Shown here one piece after another: positions 1 through 6,298 of a stretch of DNA of 10,935 bases. Both the position numbers and the translations under genes were made by a program. The stretch's first letter is position 1. Each line of letters starts with the position of its first letter. This stretch comes from Verrucomicrobiaceae bacterium (GTDB lineage Bacteria > Verrucomicrobiota > Verrucomicrobiia > Verrucomicrobiales > Verrucomicrobiaceae). The notes under the pieces are model-generated. The model made no database searches and was not told where the DNA came from. It was given only the letters and a program-made list of their open reading frames with translations. Location: NCBI GenBank assembly GCA_947463285.1, contig CANHTV010000083.1, forward strand, positions 1 through 10,935. The letters run 5' to 3'.

Positions 1-1
1 C

Positions 2-1540
2 ACCGGCGCCTTTGCCATCAATCCCGTGAACAACGAGCAGATCCCCATCTGGATCGCCGACTACGTCATGATGGGCTACGGCACCGGAGCCATCATGGCC
101 GTGCCCGCACATGACACTCGTGACTTTGAATTCGCGCAGAAATTCAGCCTGCCCGTGAAGCAAGTCGTGCAGCCGCCTGAAGGCAAAGACTGGCAAGGTT
201 TCACCGATGACGGCATCGCCATCAATAGCGGCTTCCTTGACGGCCTGACCACGCCCGAAGCGAAGAAGAAGATCGCTTCATGGCTCGAAGAAAAAGGCCT
301 CGGCAAAGGCACCACGAACTTCAAACTCCGCGACTGGCTCTTCAGCCGCCAGCGTTACTGGGGCGAGCCTTTCCCCATCGTGTGGGAGGATGGCAATCAT
401 CGCTGCATTCCTGAGAGCGAGTTGCCGCTGCTGCCGCCTGATCTCGCCGACTTCAAGCCCACGGGCACACCCGAGCCTCCGCTTTCCAAAGCCACCGACT
501 GGGTCCGTTATTCCGACACCGCCACGCGCGAACTCAACACCATGCCGCAGTGGGCCGGTTCGTGCTGGTATTACCTGCGTTACTGCGATGCGCAGAACAG
601 CGAGCGTTTTGTCGGCATCGAAGCCGAAAAATACTGGATGGGCGGTGGCAAGCCCGGCGGGGTGGATCTCTACGTCGGCGGCACGGAGCACGCCGTACTG
701 CATCTGCTTTACGCCCGTTTCTGGCACAAGGTGCTCTTCGACCTCGGCTTCGTCAGCACGCCGGAGCCTTTCCAGCGTCTGGTGAACCAAGGCCTGATCA
801 TGGGCGAGGACGGCCAGAAGATGTCGAAGTCACGCGGCAACGTGGTGAACCCCGACGATGTCGTCGCCGAGTATGGTGCCGATGCGCTGCGCCTCTATGA
901 GATGTTCATGGGCCCGCTGGAGCAGGTGAAGCCGTGGAGCATGAAGGGCGTTGAGGGCGTGTATCGCTTCCTCGCCCGCGTCTGGCGATTAGTCATGGAG
1001 CAGAGCGAGGAAGGCGTGTGGAGCATCTCCAGCGCTCTCCAGGACGTGCCTGCGAACAAGCAGCTCACCAAAGTGCTGCACGAGACCATCAAAAAGTGTG
1101 GTGAAGACATCGAGAAGCTCAGCTTCAACACCGCCATCTCCCAGATGATGGTCTGCACGAATGCCTTGACCGGTGCCGAGGCGAAACCCGCCGCGGCCAT
1201 CGTCACCTTCCTGAAAGTGCTCAGCCCCTTCGCCCCGCATCTCGCGGACGAACTGAACGCCCGCATCGCCACGAAGTTCCCTGCTTTGGCCCACCCCGGC
1301 CTGCTCAGCGACGCCACCTGGCCCGCCTACGATCCCGCCGCCATGATCGAGGACGAGGTTGAAGTCGTCTTCCAGGTAAATGGCAAGCTGCGCGACAAGG
1401 TCCGCGTGCCCATCGCCGCCACGAAAGAAGAGATCGAAGCCCTCGCGCTCGGCAGTGCCCGCGTGCAGGAGTTCATGGAAGGCAAGACACCGAAGAAGAT
1501 CATCGTCGTCCCCGGCAAACTGGTGAACATCGTGGTCTAA
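2..1540 (+). CDS. leuS: Leucyl-tRNA synthetase, C-terminal part (5' end outside window)
   Basis: Class I aminoacyl-tRNA synthetase that charges tRNA-Leu with leucine in the cytoplasm. The reading frame is open from base 2, so the visible part is 512 residues, roughly the last 60% of a normal bacterial LeuRS of about 850-870 residues. The first bases encode the end of the CP1 editing domain, with the MAVPAHDTRDFEF motif whose Asp matches the editing aspartate of the family. The catalytic core follows, with a WYYLRYCD segment, GGTEHAVLHLLYARFWHK, and the KMSKS signature at bases 818-832. After it come the anticodon-binding helical domain and the small C-terminal domain (NGKLRDKVRV...VPGKLVNIVV), which ends in the family's usual way. 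A GGGKPGG stretch precedes VDLYVGGTEHA, a position that is shorter in E. coli. GTG at 26 is internal, not the start. Identification is essentially certain; only the 5' end is missing. Confidence 0.98.
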   Translation, partial: TGAFAINPVNNEQIPIWIADYVMMGYGTGAIMAVPAHDTRDFEFAQKFSLPVKQVVQPPEGKDWQGFTDDGIAINSGFLDGLTTPEAKKKIASWLEEKGLGKGTTNFKLRDWLFSRQRYWGEPFPIVWEDGNHRCIPESELPLLPPDLADFKPTGTPEPPLSKATDWVRYSDTATRELNTMPQWAGSCWYYLRYCDAQNSERFVGIEAEKYWMGGGKPGGVDLYVGGTEHAVLHLLYARFWHKVLFDLGFVSTPEPFQRLVNQGLIMGEDGQKMSKSRGNVVNPDDVVAEYGADALRLYEMFMGPLEQVKPWSMKGVEGVYRFLARVWRLVMEQSEEGVWSISSALQDVPANKQLTKVLHETIKKCGEDIEKLSFNTAISQMMVCTNALTGAEAKPAAAIVTFLKVLSPFAPHLADELNARIATKFPALAHPGLLSDATWPAYDPAAMIEDEVEVVFQVNGKLRDKVRVPIAATKEEIEALALGSARVQEFMEGKTPKKIIVVPGKLVNIVV

Positions 1541-1557
1541 CCCAGTCTCCCCCGCAG

Positions 1558-1582
1558 CCCGAATGACGAAAGAAGGCCTCAA
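1558..1582. repeat. Short dispersed repeat, copy 1
   Basis: A 25-bp segment starting 17 bp after the leuS stop, with the core CCGAATGACGAA followed by a purine-variable stretch and GCCTCAA. It matches bases 10194-10218 at 22 of 25 positions in the same orientation. The mismatches fall at the first base and at two positions inside the purine-rich middle. Both copies sit at the 3' end of a gene, although those genes are on opposite strands. I associate sequences of this kind with verrucomicrobial intergenic regions; that is recollection, not a search result. Confidence 0.6.
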
Positions 1583-1890
1583 GGTCGAATCCGCCCGTTT
1601 CATACCGCTGGGAATGGCCCCCTTGAGGATGGGGCCTGATCAGGGCGGTTATGGCGCTGGTTTCCCAGGGGTCTGCAAACCATGGGCTGAACGCCACAAC
1701 GCCTTTGGCGTCGGTGGAAACCCTGTTGTCTAACGGCCCGGCACCAGGAATCGGGTGATTCGTCTTCCACGGCCCGACCGCGCAGCACTGAGCGCCAAGC
1801 CGTCCGTGCTCTGGCGAGCACGCCTACAAACTGAACACTGAGCAATGCGGCATTTGATCGCCTGGCTTACACCTTCGGCACCAAGCATAA

Positions 1891-1911
1891 CGCAACCCCA
1901 CCGGGGTTGCG
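1891..1911. repeat. Perfect 9-bp palindrome with 3-nt loop (REP-like)
   Basis: CGCAACCCC (1891-1899), loop ACC, GGGGTTGCG (1903-1911). This GC-rich hairpin without a following T tract is the form typical of REP elements mobilised by RAYT (TnpA-REP) transposases. No transposase lies in the window, so the REP assignment is inference. It could equally be a structural part of a larger non-coding element. Confidence 0.5.
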
Positions 1912-1950
1912 TCCATCTCCCCACCCCCCCGAGGCTTCATGAGGTAGGCT

Positions 1951-2000
1951 AGTGCTCAGGGCCGTAGGCGCTGCCGCCAGACGGCGGAAAGCTGAGCACT
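1951..2000 (-). terminator. Candidate terminator hairpin after the 3D-domain gene
   Basis: Perfect 9-bp inverted repeat AGTGCTCAG/CTGAGCACT (1951-1959 and 1992-2000) enclosing a second 5-bp hairpin CCGCC/GGCGG (1974-1978 and 1983-1987). It starts 12 bp beyond the stop codon of the 3D-domain gene, the usual place for a terminator. No T tract follows on either strand, so it may instead stabilise the 3' end or belong to the palindromic cluster around it. Confidence 0.4.
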
Positions 2001-2012
2001 CCAAATTCCACC

Positions 2013-2522
2013 TTAAGCCGCCACTCTGGCAGAAAGACGGGAGACCATCTCACGGACGTGGGAGGCCTTGTAGGCGCGAGGCTTCAGGATGGAGAGGCTC
2101 TTGGCATACGATCCCCAGCGGAGAATGCGGATGCTGACCTTGCGCGTGCCCCACTGATCCATGGCGGAGGCAGTAGGCTTGTAGAGATCAATCGTGTAAG
2201 TCCCCACTAGGGCTGAGCCGTAGTCGTCCACGATGTAGAGGCTGCTGTCTCCAATGATCTGGAAAACGGTGCCGATTGGATAGACGGACCAATCAGCGGC
2301 CGCACTACGCACCTGACCATGCTTTAAAGCCGTTCCGGCAGCGTTCTTGGCCCCATACTCGATATGATCAGCCTCCGTATGGGTGTAAGCCGTGGTATTG
2401 ATCCCTTGGAAGACACTGCCCGGCTGCACGGTCGGCGTGGGTTTGGGCTTGGAGAGCGTCACTTCTTCCGCTGTGGAAGACAAACACAGGACGGCGAGAC
2501 AGGGTAGGATATAGCGGAGCAA
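2013..2522 (-). CDS. Secreted 3D-domain protein (putative peptidoglycan-active)
   Basis: Protein of the 3D-domain family, named for three conserved aspartates and related to the double-psi barrel of the MltA lytic transglycosylase. The family is linked to peptidoglycan cleavage outside the cytoplasm. Counting from the TTG at 2522 (169 residues), the protein begins with a short basic residue and a hydrophobic run (LLRYILPCLAVLCLSSTA), a plausible signal peptide, then a Pro/Thr-rich linker. The domain follows with TAYTHTEADHIEYG, AADWSVYPIGTVF, YIVDDYGSALVG and YTIDLY, which supply the three Asp. The same frame is open further upstream to a TTG at 2615 (200 residues), but the extra 31 residues are Arg/Pro-rich and would bury the signal peptide, so I prefer 2522. 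Neither start has a Shine-Dalgarno site. The lactonase gene lies upstream on the same strand, 173 bp away from this start. Domain assignment is firm; enzymatic activity is not shown. Confidence 0.85.
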   Translation of the reverse strand: MLRYILPCLAVLCLSSTAEEVTLSKPKPTPTVQPGSVFQGINTTAYTHTEADHIEYGAKNAAGTALKHGQVRSAAADWSVYPIGTVFQIIGDSSLYIVDDYGSALVGTYTIDLYKPTASAMDQWGTRKVSIRILRWGSYAKSLSILKPRAYKASHVREMVSRLSARVAA

Positions 2523-2695
2523 TGGGTCGTTGGGTTGTTTGGTCGCGCTCCGATCCCGGACACGAGGTCCGGGGCGGAGGGACGCGCATGGTGCTGGGTT
2601 AAGCAGCTCTGTCAACCAGTGTCTCCCCGACTACTTAAGCCACCTAAATCACTTATAATCACTAGGTTCAGTAGCCTGACTTGATGAATTTTTTC

Positions 2696-3835
2696 TCACT
2701 CCACCGCCAGAAAGCGGACGCAAACAGCACCGCCGACCTGGATCTTTTTACCGGTGAAGGTGAGCTTGCCCGTCTCCTGATCGACTTTGAAAAGCGCGGC
2801 GGTGTTGCTGTTTTGATGGGCGACGATCATCCACTGCCCTGTCGGGTCGAGACTGAAGTTCCGTGGGATCTGGCCTTCTGCCGGGGCGTTTTGGATCAGG
2901 GTGAGGCGACCAGTGGCGAGATCGCAGGCAAAGACGGCGATGGTGTCGTGCGTGCGATTGGAGACATAGACGATCTTGCCATTCGGATGGGCCACAGTTT
3001 CAGCTGTGCTGAGGCCGTCCTTGCCACGATCTGCCTCTGGCAGCGTCGAGACGGTGGCGATCTCAGTGAGCGCGCCCTTTTCCGAGTCATAGGCAAAGGA
3101 GGTGACGGTCATGAGCATCTCGTTGTTTACAAAGGCGTAGCGTCCGCTGGGATGAAACGCGAAATGACGCGGCCCACTGCCCGGTGCAACGGTGGCGAAA
3201 CCATGGGAGCTGATTTTACCTGCCGCTGGATCGAGCTGATACACGAGCACCTTGTCCAAGCCCAGATCGCAGGCGAAACCGAAGCGATTGTCCGCACTGA
3301 TGTTGAAGCTGTGGGCATGTGGACCGGCCTGACGCTTCGCATTCACGCTGCTGCCTTCATGCTGGATGAAGCTGCGGGGCTCACTCAACCCACCGTTTTC
3401 CAGGATCTGATAACTGGCGACACTACCGCCGCCGTAATTCGCAATGGCCGCCATTTTCCCACTGGGATCGACGGTGATGTGACACGGTCCATTGCCACCG
3501 GAGGAGACTTGATTGATGAGCTGCAAGCGCCCATCCGGCTGGGAGATCGTAAAAGCGCTGACACCACCCCCCTTCATCCCCGGCGTGCCCATCTCACCGA
3601 CGGCATAGAGGTATTTTTTGGAAGGATGAATCGCCAGGAAACTGGGACTGCCCGTCTCAGCAGCGAGATCTGGCTCAGTCAAGTCTCCCGTGGCCGAGTT
3701 AAACAGGGCATGATGGATGCCTTTGCTACCGGACTTGGCATTCGTGTAACAGCCGAAATAGACATGGTAGCTGTCAGCCGCGAGAGCAGACGAAGCCAAA
3801 ACCACAGCGATGAGAGGAGTGAGAGCGAGTTTCAT
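2696..3835 (-). CDS. Secreted lactonase, 6-phosphogluconolactonase (YbhE-type) family
   Basis: Seven-bladed beta-propeller protein of the lactonase family typified by E. coli YbhE/Pgl. The 379 residues start with a clear signal peptide (MKLALTPLIAVVLASSALA, cut near residue 19-20), so the mature protein should act in the periplasm or outside. The blades carry recurring 'HPSG/DPSG + K/R/Q + YAF/AAI' units: IHPSKKYLYAVGE, ITVDPSGKMAAIANYGGGSVASY, GPRHFAFHPSGRYAFVNNE and FSLDPTGQWMIVAHQNSN, with the family-typical NGPCHIT and AGPHAHSF segments. An exported copy is unlikely to be the pentose-phosphate enzyme itself, since its substrate is cytosolic; it may hydrolyse another sugar lactone. It is divergent from the lipoprotein gene at 3939 with 103 bp between them. 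No good Shine-Dalgarno or consensus promoter is visible upstream. Family confident; substrate unknown. Confidence 0.9.
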   Translation of the reverse strand: MKLALTPLIAVVLASSALAADSYHVYFGCYTNAKSGSKGIHHALFNSATGDLTEPDLAAETGSPSFLAIHPSKKYLYAVGEMGTPGMKGGGVSAFTISQPDGRLQLINQVSSGGNGPCHITVDPSGKMAAIANYGGGSVASYQILENGGLSEPRSFIQHEGSSVNAKRQAGPHAHSFNISADNRFGFACDLGLDKVLVYQLDPAAGKISSHGFATVAPGSGPRHFAFHPSGRYAFVNNEMLMTVTSFAYDSEKGALTEIATVSTLPEADRGKDGLSTAETVAHPNGKIVYVSNRTHDTIAVFACDLATGRLTLIQNAPAEGQIPRNFSLDPTGQWMIVAHQNSNTAALFKVDQETGKLTFTGKKIQVGGAVCVRFLAVE

Positions 3836-3897
3836 AAAATATTAGTGTGCGCTTAAACGCAGGCTGAGGTCAAGCTTCTGAAAAAATCAGTCCAGAC

Positions 3898-3927
3898 TTG
3901 TCTCCCGCTTCCATCATGGACTAGAAC
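3898..3927 (+). promoter_or_regulatory. Candidate sigma-70-type promoter for the lipoprotein gene
   Basis: TTGTCT (3898-3903) and TAGAAC (3922-3927) are separated by 18 bp and match the -35 and -10 consensus at four of six positions each. A start about seven bases downstream would leave a leader of only a few bases before the ATG at 3939. It is located correctly but is weak. Confidence 0.3.
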
Positions 3928-3938
3928 ATCGTGAATTC

Positions 3939-4277
3939 ATGAAAGCATCTCTAACCCTCCTCATCCTCACCTCTCTGCTGAGCCTCACCGCCTGCGACAA
4001 GCGCGGCCCTTTGCGCACCGAACTCACCCAGGCAGAAACCCAGATGGAGGAAAAGCAGGCCTTGGTGGTGAAGCTTCAGGAGGAACTACGCACGATGCCA
4101 AGCCTTGGGAAATACAACTTTGCCGGAGCCAGCCAAGTGCAGGCCATTCGTGCAGAAGTGGACAAACTGGAGGCTGAAATCAATCAGCTGAAAGCCGACA
4201 AAAAGGCCACTGAAGCCATCAATCAAAAGCTCCGAGATGACGTGGACGCCTACCTGGCCAAACACTCCAAGAAATAA
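3939..4277 (+). CDS. Small coiled-coil lipoprotein
   Basis: I do not recognise a named family. The 112-residue product has a lipoprotein signal peptide: MKASLTLLILTSLLS followed by the lipobox LTAC with the lipidated Cys at residue 19. The mature part (about 93 residues) is almost entirely charged helix with heptad character, broken once near residues 52-65 (RTMPSLGKYNFAGASQ). It should therefore form a helical hairpin or coiled-coil rod tethered to a membrane. Asp directly follows the Cys; in E. coli that residue favours retention in the inner membrane, but the rule may not hold here. The next gene, a membrane-anchored coiled-coil protein, starts 21 bp downstream on the same strand, which suggests one transcript and perhaps physical interaction. 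The ATG is preceded by no Shine-Dalgarno site. Confidence 0.8.
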   Translation: MKASLTLLILTSLLSLTACDKRGPLRTELTQAETQMEEKQALVVKLQEELRTMPSLGKYNFAGASQVQAIRAEVDKLEAEINQLKADKKATEAINQKLRDDVDAYLAKHSKK

Positions 4278-4298
4278 CCCCCCAACGACAAACAGCTC

Positions 4299-5138
4299 AT
4301 GGAATCCAAATTTTATCTCTATTTTGTCCTGCTGATTGGCATCATCGGTGGCTGCTACACGATGTATCTGAATCAGGACATGGATGCGCTGAATCAGAAG
4401 CTGGTGCAGACCAAACATGCCGTCAGCAATGCCAACGGCCAGATCGAAAACACCCAGCGCCAGATTGATCAGAAAAAGGAAATCGCGGACACGATCCAGC
4501 TGATCGAAACCAAGAAGGCGGAAAAAGAAACTCTGCTGGCCGAAGTCAAATCCATCCAAGACTTGGAACCAGCTCTGGCAGAGGCCATGAATCAGGCCAT
4601 CCAAAAAGTCCGCCGTGAATCAGTCGGCATGAGTTTTCCAGAACTCGGCTTGGTCAGCGGCACGCAGCTTAAAAATGCCGTCATTCAAAAAGTGGACGAG
4701 GAGGAAATCATCATCCAACACGCTGAGGGTGTGAAGCGCGCCAAGGCAGCCGATCTGCCGCCTGAGCTGAAAGACCGCTTCCGACTCGGAGCCCTAGCCA
4801 CCAGTAAACCTGCGCCCGCTGCAGCCATGCCTACAGCTGAGGCTGCTCCCACCGCGCCCAGTGCTGAAGTCGTCTCAGCGGCCCGTCAGAAATATGACAA
4901 AAAACTCCTCGATGCCCGTCTGGCCACCGAGCGGATGCAGAAAGATCTGGCGGCCCTCAAGCAGCAACTTTCCCAGGCCGAATCTGACATGAACTCAGCC
5001 ACCTCAGCCACGCGCAAATTCTACACCAAATCACGCCGGGATCAGATCAGCCTGCAAGTACAGGCCTTAGAGTCCCGCGTCACGAACGCTGAAATCGAAT
5101 TGAAGCGCATCGAAGGCTCTCCTCCGATCGAGCCATAA
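4299..5138 (+). CDS. Single-pass membrane protein with two coiled coils and a small middle domain
   Basis: No named family recognised. The 279 residues divide into an N-terminal membrane helix (about 5-23, YLYFVLLIGIIGGCYTMYL), a long coiled coil (24-108) rich in Gln, Lys and Glu, and a compact middle segment (118-165) with strand-like VIQKVDEEEIIIQHAEGV followed by ADLPPELKDRF. After that come an Ala/Pro-rich flexible linker (166-192, with 'APAAAMPTAEAAPTAPSAE') and a second coiled coil (195-272). The short basic/acidic N-terminus and lack of a cleavage site suggest a signal anchor with the bulk outside the cytoplasm. The middle segment resembles a small beta motif ending in 'LPPEL' that I recall from other verrucomicrobial and planctomycete proteins. 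It is probably co-transcribed with the lipoprotein 21 bp upstream, and converges on the TPM gene with 15 bp between stops. A structural or scaffolding role in the envelope is inference. Confidence 0.8.
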   Translation: MESKFYLYFVLLIGIIGGCYTMYLNQDMDALNQKLVQTKHAVSNANGQIENTQRQIDQKKEIADTIQLIETKKAEKETLLAEVKSIQDLEPALAEAMNQAIQKVRRESVGMSFPELGLVSGTQLKNAVIQKVDEEEIIIQHAEGVKRAKAADLPPELKDRFRLGALATSKPAPAAAMPTAEAAPTAPSAEVVSAARQKYDKKLLDARLATERMQKDLAALKQQLSQAESDMNSATSATRKFYTKSRRDQISLQVQALESRVTNAEIELKRIEGSPPIEP

Positions 5139-5153
5139 GCTTCCAAGTTTGGA

Positions 5154-5885
5154 TCACAGTTCGTCGCGGCTGAACATTGGGGAGAGGGCTCTGATACTGC
5201 CGCCACAGGGAGCCCCGAGACGCAGGGCCACCTGAACGGTGGGGAAAAAAGACTGCCAAGCAGCCCTGACATCCCAACGGCGCACAACAATGCCAAGCAC
5301 CAGCGTCACCGCACAGGCCATCAGTAACAGCCCGGCAAACAACTGTGCGAGGGTTTGATGTGACTTGCCAAGCGTTTGCGAACTTTGCTCACGCTCCCGT
5401 TCCAACTGACTGAAGCTCTGAATCAGGACCAGCATCGCGTCACGGAGGCCCGATTCAGCGGATTTTGAGCGGTCATTCATGATCAGTCCGCATTGTTGTG
5501 AAATCAGGGCCAGCCGTGCTGAAGGATAGCGCTCCCACAATCCGGGTGAGATGGACAGGTTCAGCGAGTCTTTTGTACGCTCAAAGGCAAGCAGCACGGC
5601 ATCAGCATCACCACTCCAATTCAACCTGGAGTCGCGAGCCAGTGTTTTGAGTGACTGCCCATCACTGAGAAAAGTGTCCGCACGCAGCCAGAAGTCGATG
5701 CCCAGCTCTAGTCTGGCCTTGCTCATCTCCCGGGTCAAAATCTCCCGACTCGCCTCACTCAAAGCATGAGCGTCATCATGCACACCATCTTTCGGCACGG
5801 CCTGCCCGAGCAAAGCCGTGTAAGGCCAGGCGAGCAGCAGGATGGGTGCGAAAAAAAATCGAAGCATGGTAGAACCATGGTGCAT
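5154..5885 (-). CDS. Membrane-anchored TPM-domain protein
   Basis: The product has a TPM domain (the fold once called TPM_phosphatase, shared with plant TLP18.3/Psb32 and many bacterial membrane proteins). Of 243 residues, about 7-28 form a signal peptide (LRFFFAPILLLAWPYTALLGQA). The TPM domain spans about 29-150, beginning VPKDGVHDDAHALSEASREIL and including FWLRADTFLSDG, DADAVLLAFERTKDSLNLSISPGLWERYP. A membrane helix follows at about 180-201 (AQLFAGLLLMACAVTLVLGIVV). A basic segment and a short C-terminal tail (FPTVQVALRLGAPCGGS) follow the helix, presumably in the cytoplasm. ATG at 5885 has an AGGA five bases upstream; a third ATG at 5867 would give a more usual signal peptide and is an alternative. 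Known TPM proteins are tied to membrane-protein quality control or photosystem repair; here no function can be stated. It stands alone between two opposing transcription units. Confidence 0.8.
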   Translation of the reverse strand: MHHGSTMLRFFFAPILLLAWPYTALLGQAVPKDGVHDDAHALSEASREILTREMSKARLELGIDFWLRADTFLSDGQSLKTLARDSRLNWSGDADAVLLAFERTKDSLNLSISPGLWERYPSARLALISQQCGLIMNDRSKSAESGLRDAMLVLIQSFSQLEREREQSSQTLGKSHQTLAQLFAGLLLMACAVTLVLGIVVRRWDVRAAWQSFFPTVQVALRLGAPCGGSIRALSPMFSRDEL

Positions 5886-5910
5886 GAAGTCCTAGCTGAC
5901 AACCGTGAGC

Positions 5911-5951
5911 CGTAAACAGCAAACAACCTTGCCAACAAAAGTCGGCAAGGT
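5911..5951 (-). terminator. Rho-independent terminator of the rpsF transcript
   Basis: Read on the minus strand: stem ACCTTGCC, an inner GAC/GTT pairing with one mismatch, loop TTTT, stem GGCAAGGT, then a T-rich run TGTTTGCTGTTT. On the plus strand the arms are 5926-5933 and 5944-5951. It sits 33 bp past the rpsF stop and 26 bp before the start of the next gene on the same strand, so it separates the ribosomal operon from the TPM gene. Confidence 0.75.
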
Positions 5952-5984
5952 CGATTGTAGTCAGAGCATCAGCCCCGGAAAAAC

Positions 5985-6275
5985 TTAGGCGACGATACGC
6001 TGGTAGTATTGCTGATAGACGTTTTCGTTCAGCTTGAGCTTGCCACGCACAGAGTCGAGAGCGGCGTTGTCAGCCTCGATCTGGAAATTGACAAAATAGC
6101 CACTGGTGACGTGACGTGGGCTGAAGGGGAACTGGCGTTTGCCGAGGTGGTCGATCTGTTGAAGCTTGGCGCCTGAGCTTTCGAAATCGCGGCTGATGCC
6201 GGAGACGAGTTGTTCGACGGTTTCTTCCTTGCCCTTCATGTCGAGGACGATCATGGCTTCGTATTTGCGTTTCAT
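5985..6275 (-). CDS. rpsF: 30S ribosomal protein bS6
   Basis: The 96-residue product matches the length and pattern of bS6. It opens with MKRKYEAMIVLD, continues through the helix with KEETVEQLVSGI and the strand LGKRQFPF, and ends with the GYFVNFQIEAD strand and the last helix before YQQYYQRIVA. bS6 binds the 30S platform as a heterodimer with bS18. The gene starts 23 bp after the pth stop, so it is the last gene of the prs-rplY-pth run, and a hairpin terminator follows. In many bacteria rpsF is followed by ssb, rpsR and rplI; none of these is present here. The leader (AACAAAACCTCAACATCACG) has no Shine-Dalgarno site. Confidence 0.97.
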   Translation of the reverse strand: MKRKYEAMIVLDMKGKEETVEQLVSGISRDFESSGAKLQQIDHLGKRQFPFSPRHVTSGYFVNFQIEADNAALDSVRGKLKLNENVYQQYYQRIVA

Positions 6276-6298
6276 CGTGATGTTGAGGTTTTGTTTGG

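Larger units (their letters stand above)
1541..2012. other. Gene-free, palindrome-rich intergenic stretch
   Basis: This 472-bp stretch lies between the leuS stop and the stop of the 3D-domain gene on the opposite strand, so both neighbours end here. I find no credible coding region: the minus-strand open frames overlap one another, lack family features and are rich in Arg/Ser/Pro. The stretch holds at least five short perfect inverted repeats: 1616-1621/1631-1636, 1699-1703/1707-1711, 1805-1811/1816-1822, 1891-1899/1903-1911 and 1951-1959/1992-2000. There is also an 8-bp pair at 1577-1584/1621-1628 and a 7-bp pair at 1608-1614/1662-1668. The octamer CACTGAGC occurs at 1786 and again exactly 50 bp on at 1836, and its core CTGAGC recurs in the last palindrome. 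No rRNA or tRNA is recognisable. The content suggests a dispersed intergenic repeat or a structured RNA, neither proven. Confidence 0.7.

Noticed and set aside
278..790. Minus-strand open frame inside leuS
   Set aside because: It lies wholly inside the leuS coding sequence, with composition typical of reverse-frame reading.
1600..1845. Possible small Arg-rich protein on the minus strand downstream of leuS
   Set aside because: It overlaps other open frames in the same palindromic stretch, has no ribosome binding site and its content is what repeated GC-rich hairpins give in any frame.
2368..2589. ATG-started frame overlapping the 5' part of the 3D-domain gene, considered as evidence of a frameshift
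   Set aside because: The 3D domain and its signal peptide are intact in one frame; the other frame encodes only Arg/Pro/Ser-rich sequence, so no frameshift is needed.
2681..3856. A 391-codon open frame on the + strand opposite the lactonase gene
   Set aside because: It mirrors the lactonase almost end to end, has no signal peptide, domain or family motif, and the minus-strand protein has clear propeller motifs. Long antisense frames are expected at this G+C.
3881..3894. Short CTGA/TCAG hairpin around an A run between the lactonase and lipoprotein genes
   Set aside because: Four base pairs only, and it lies between divergent starts, where no terminator is expected.
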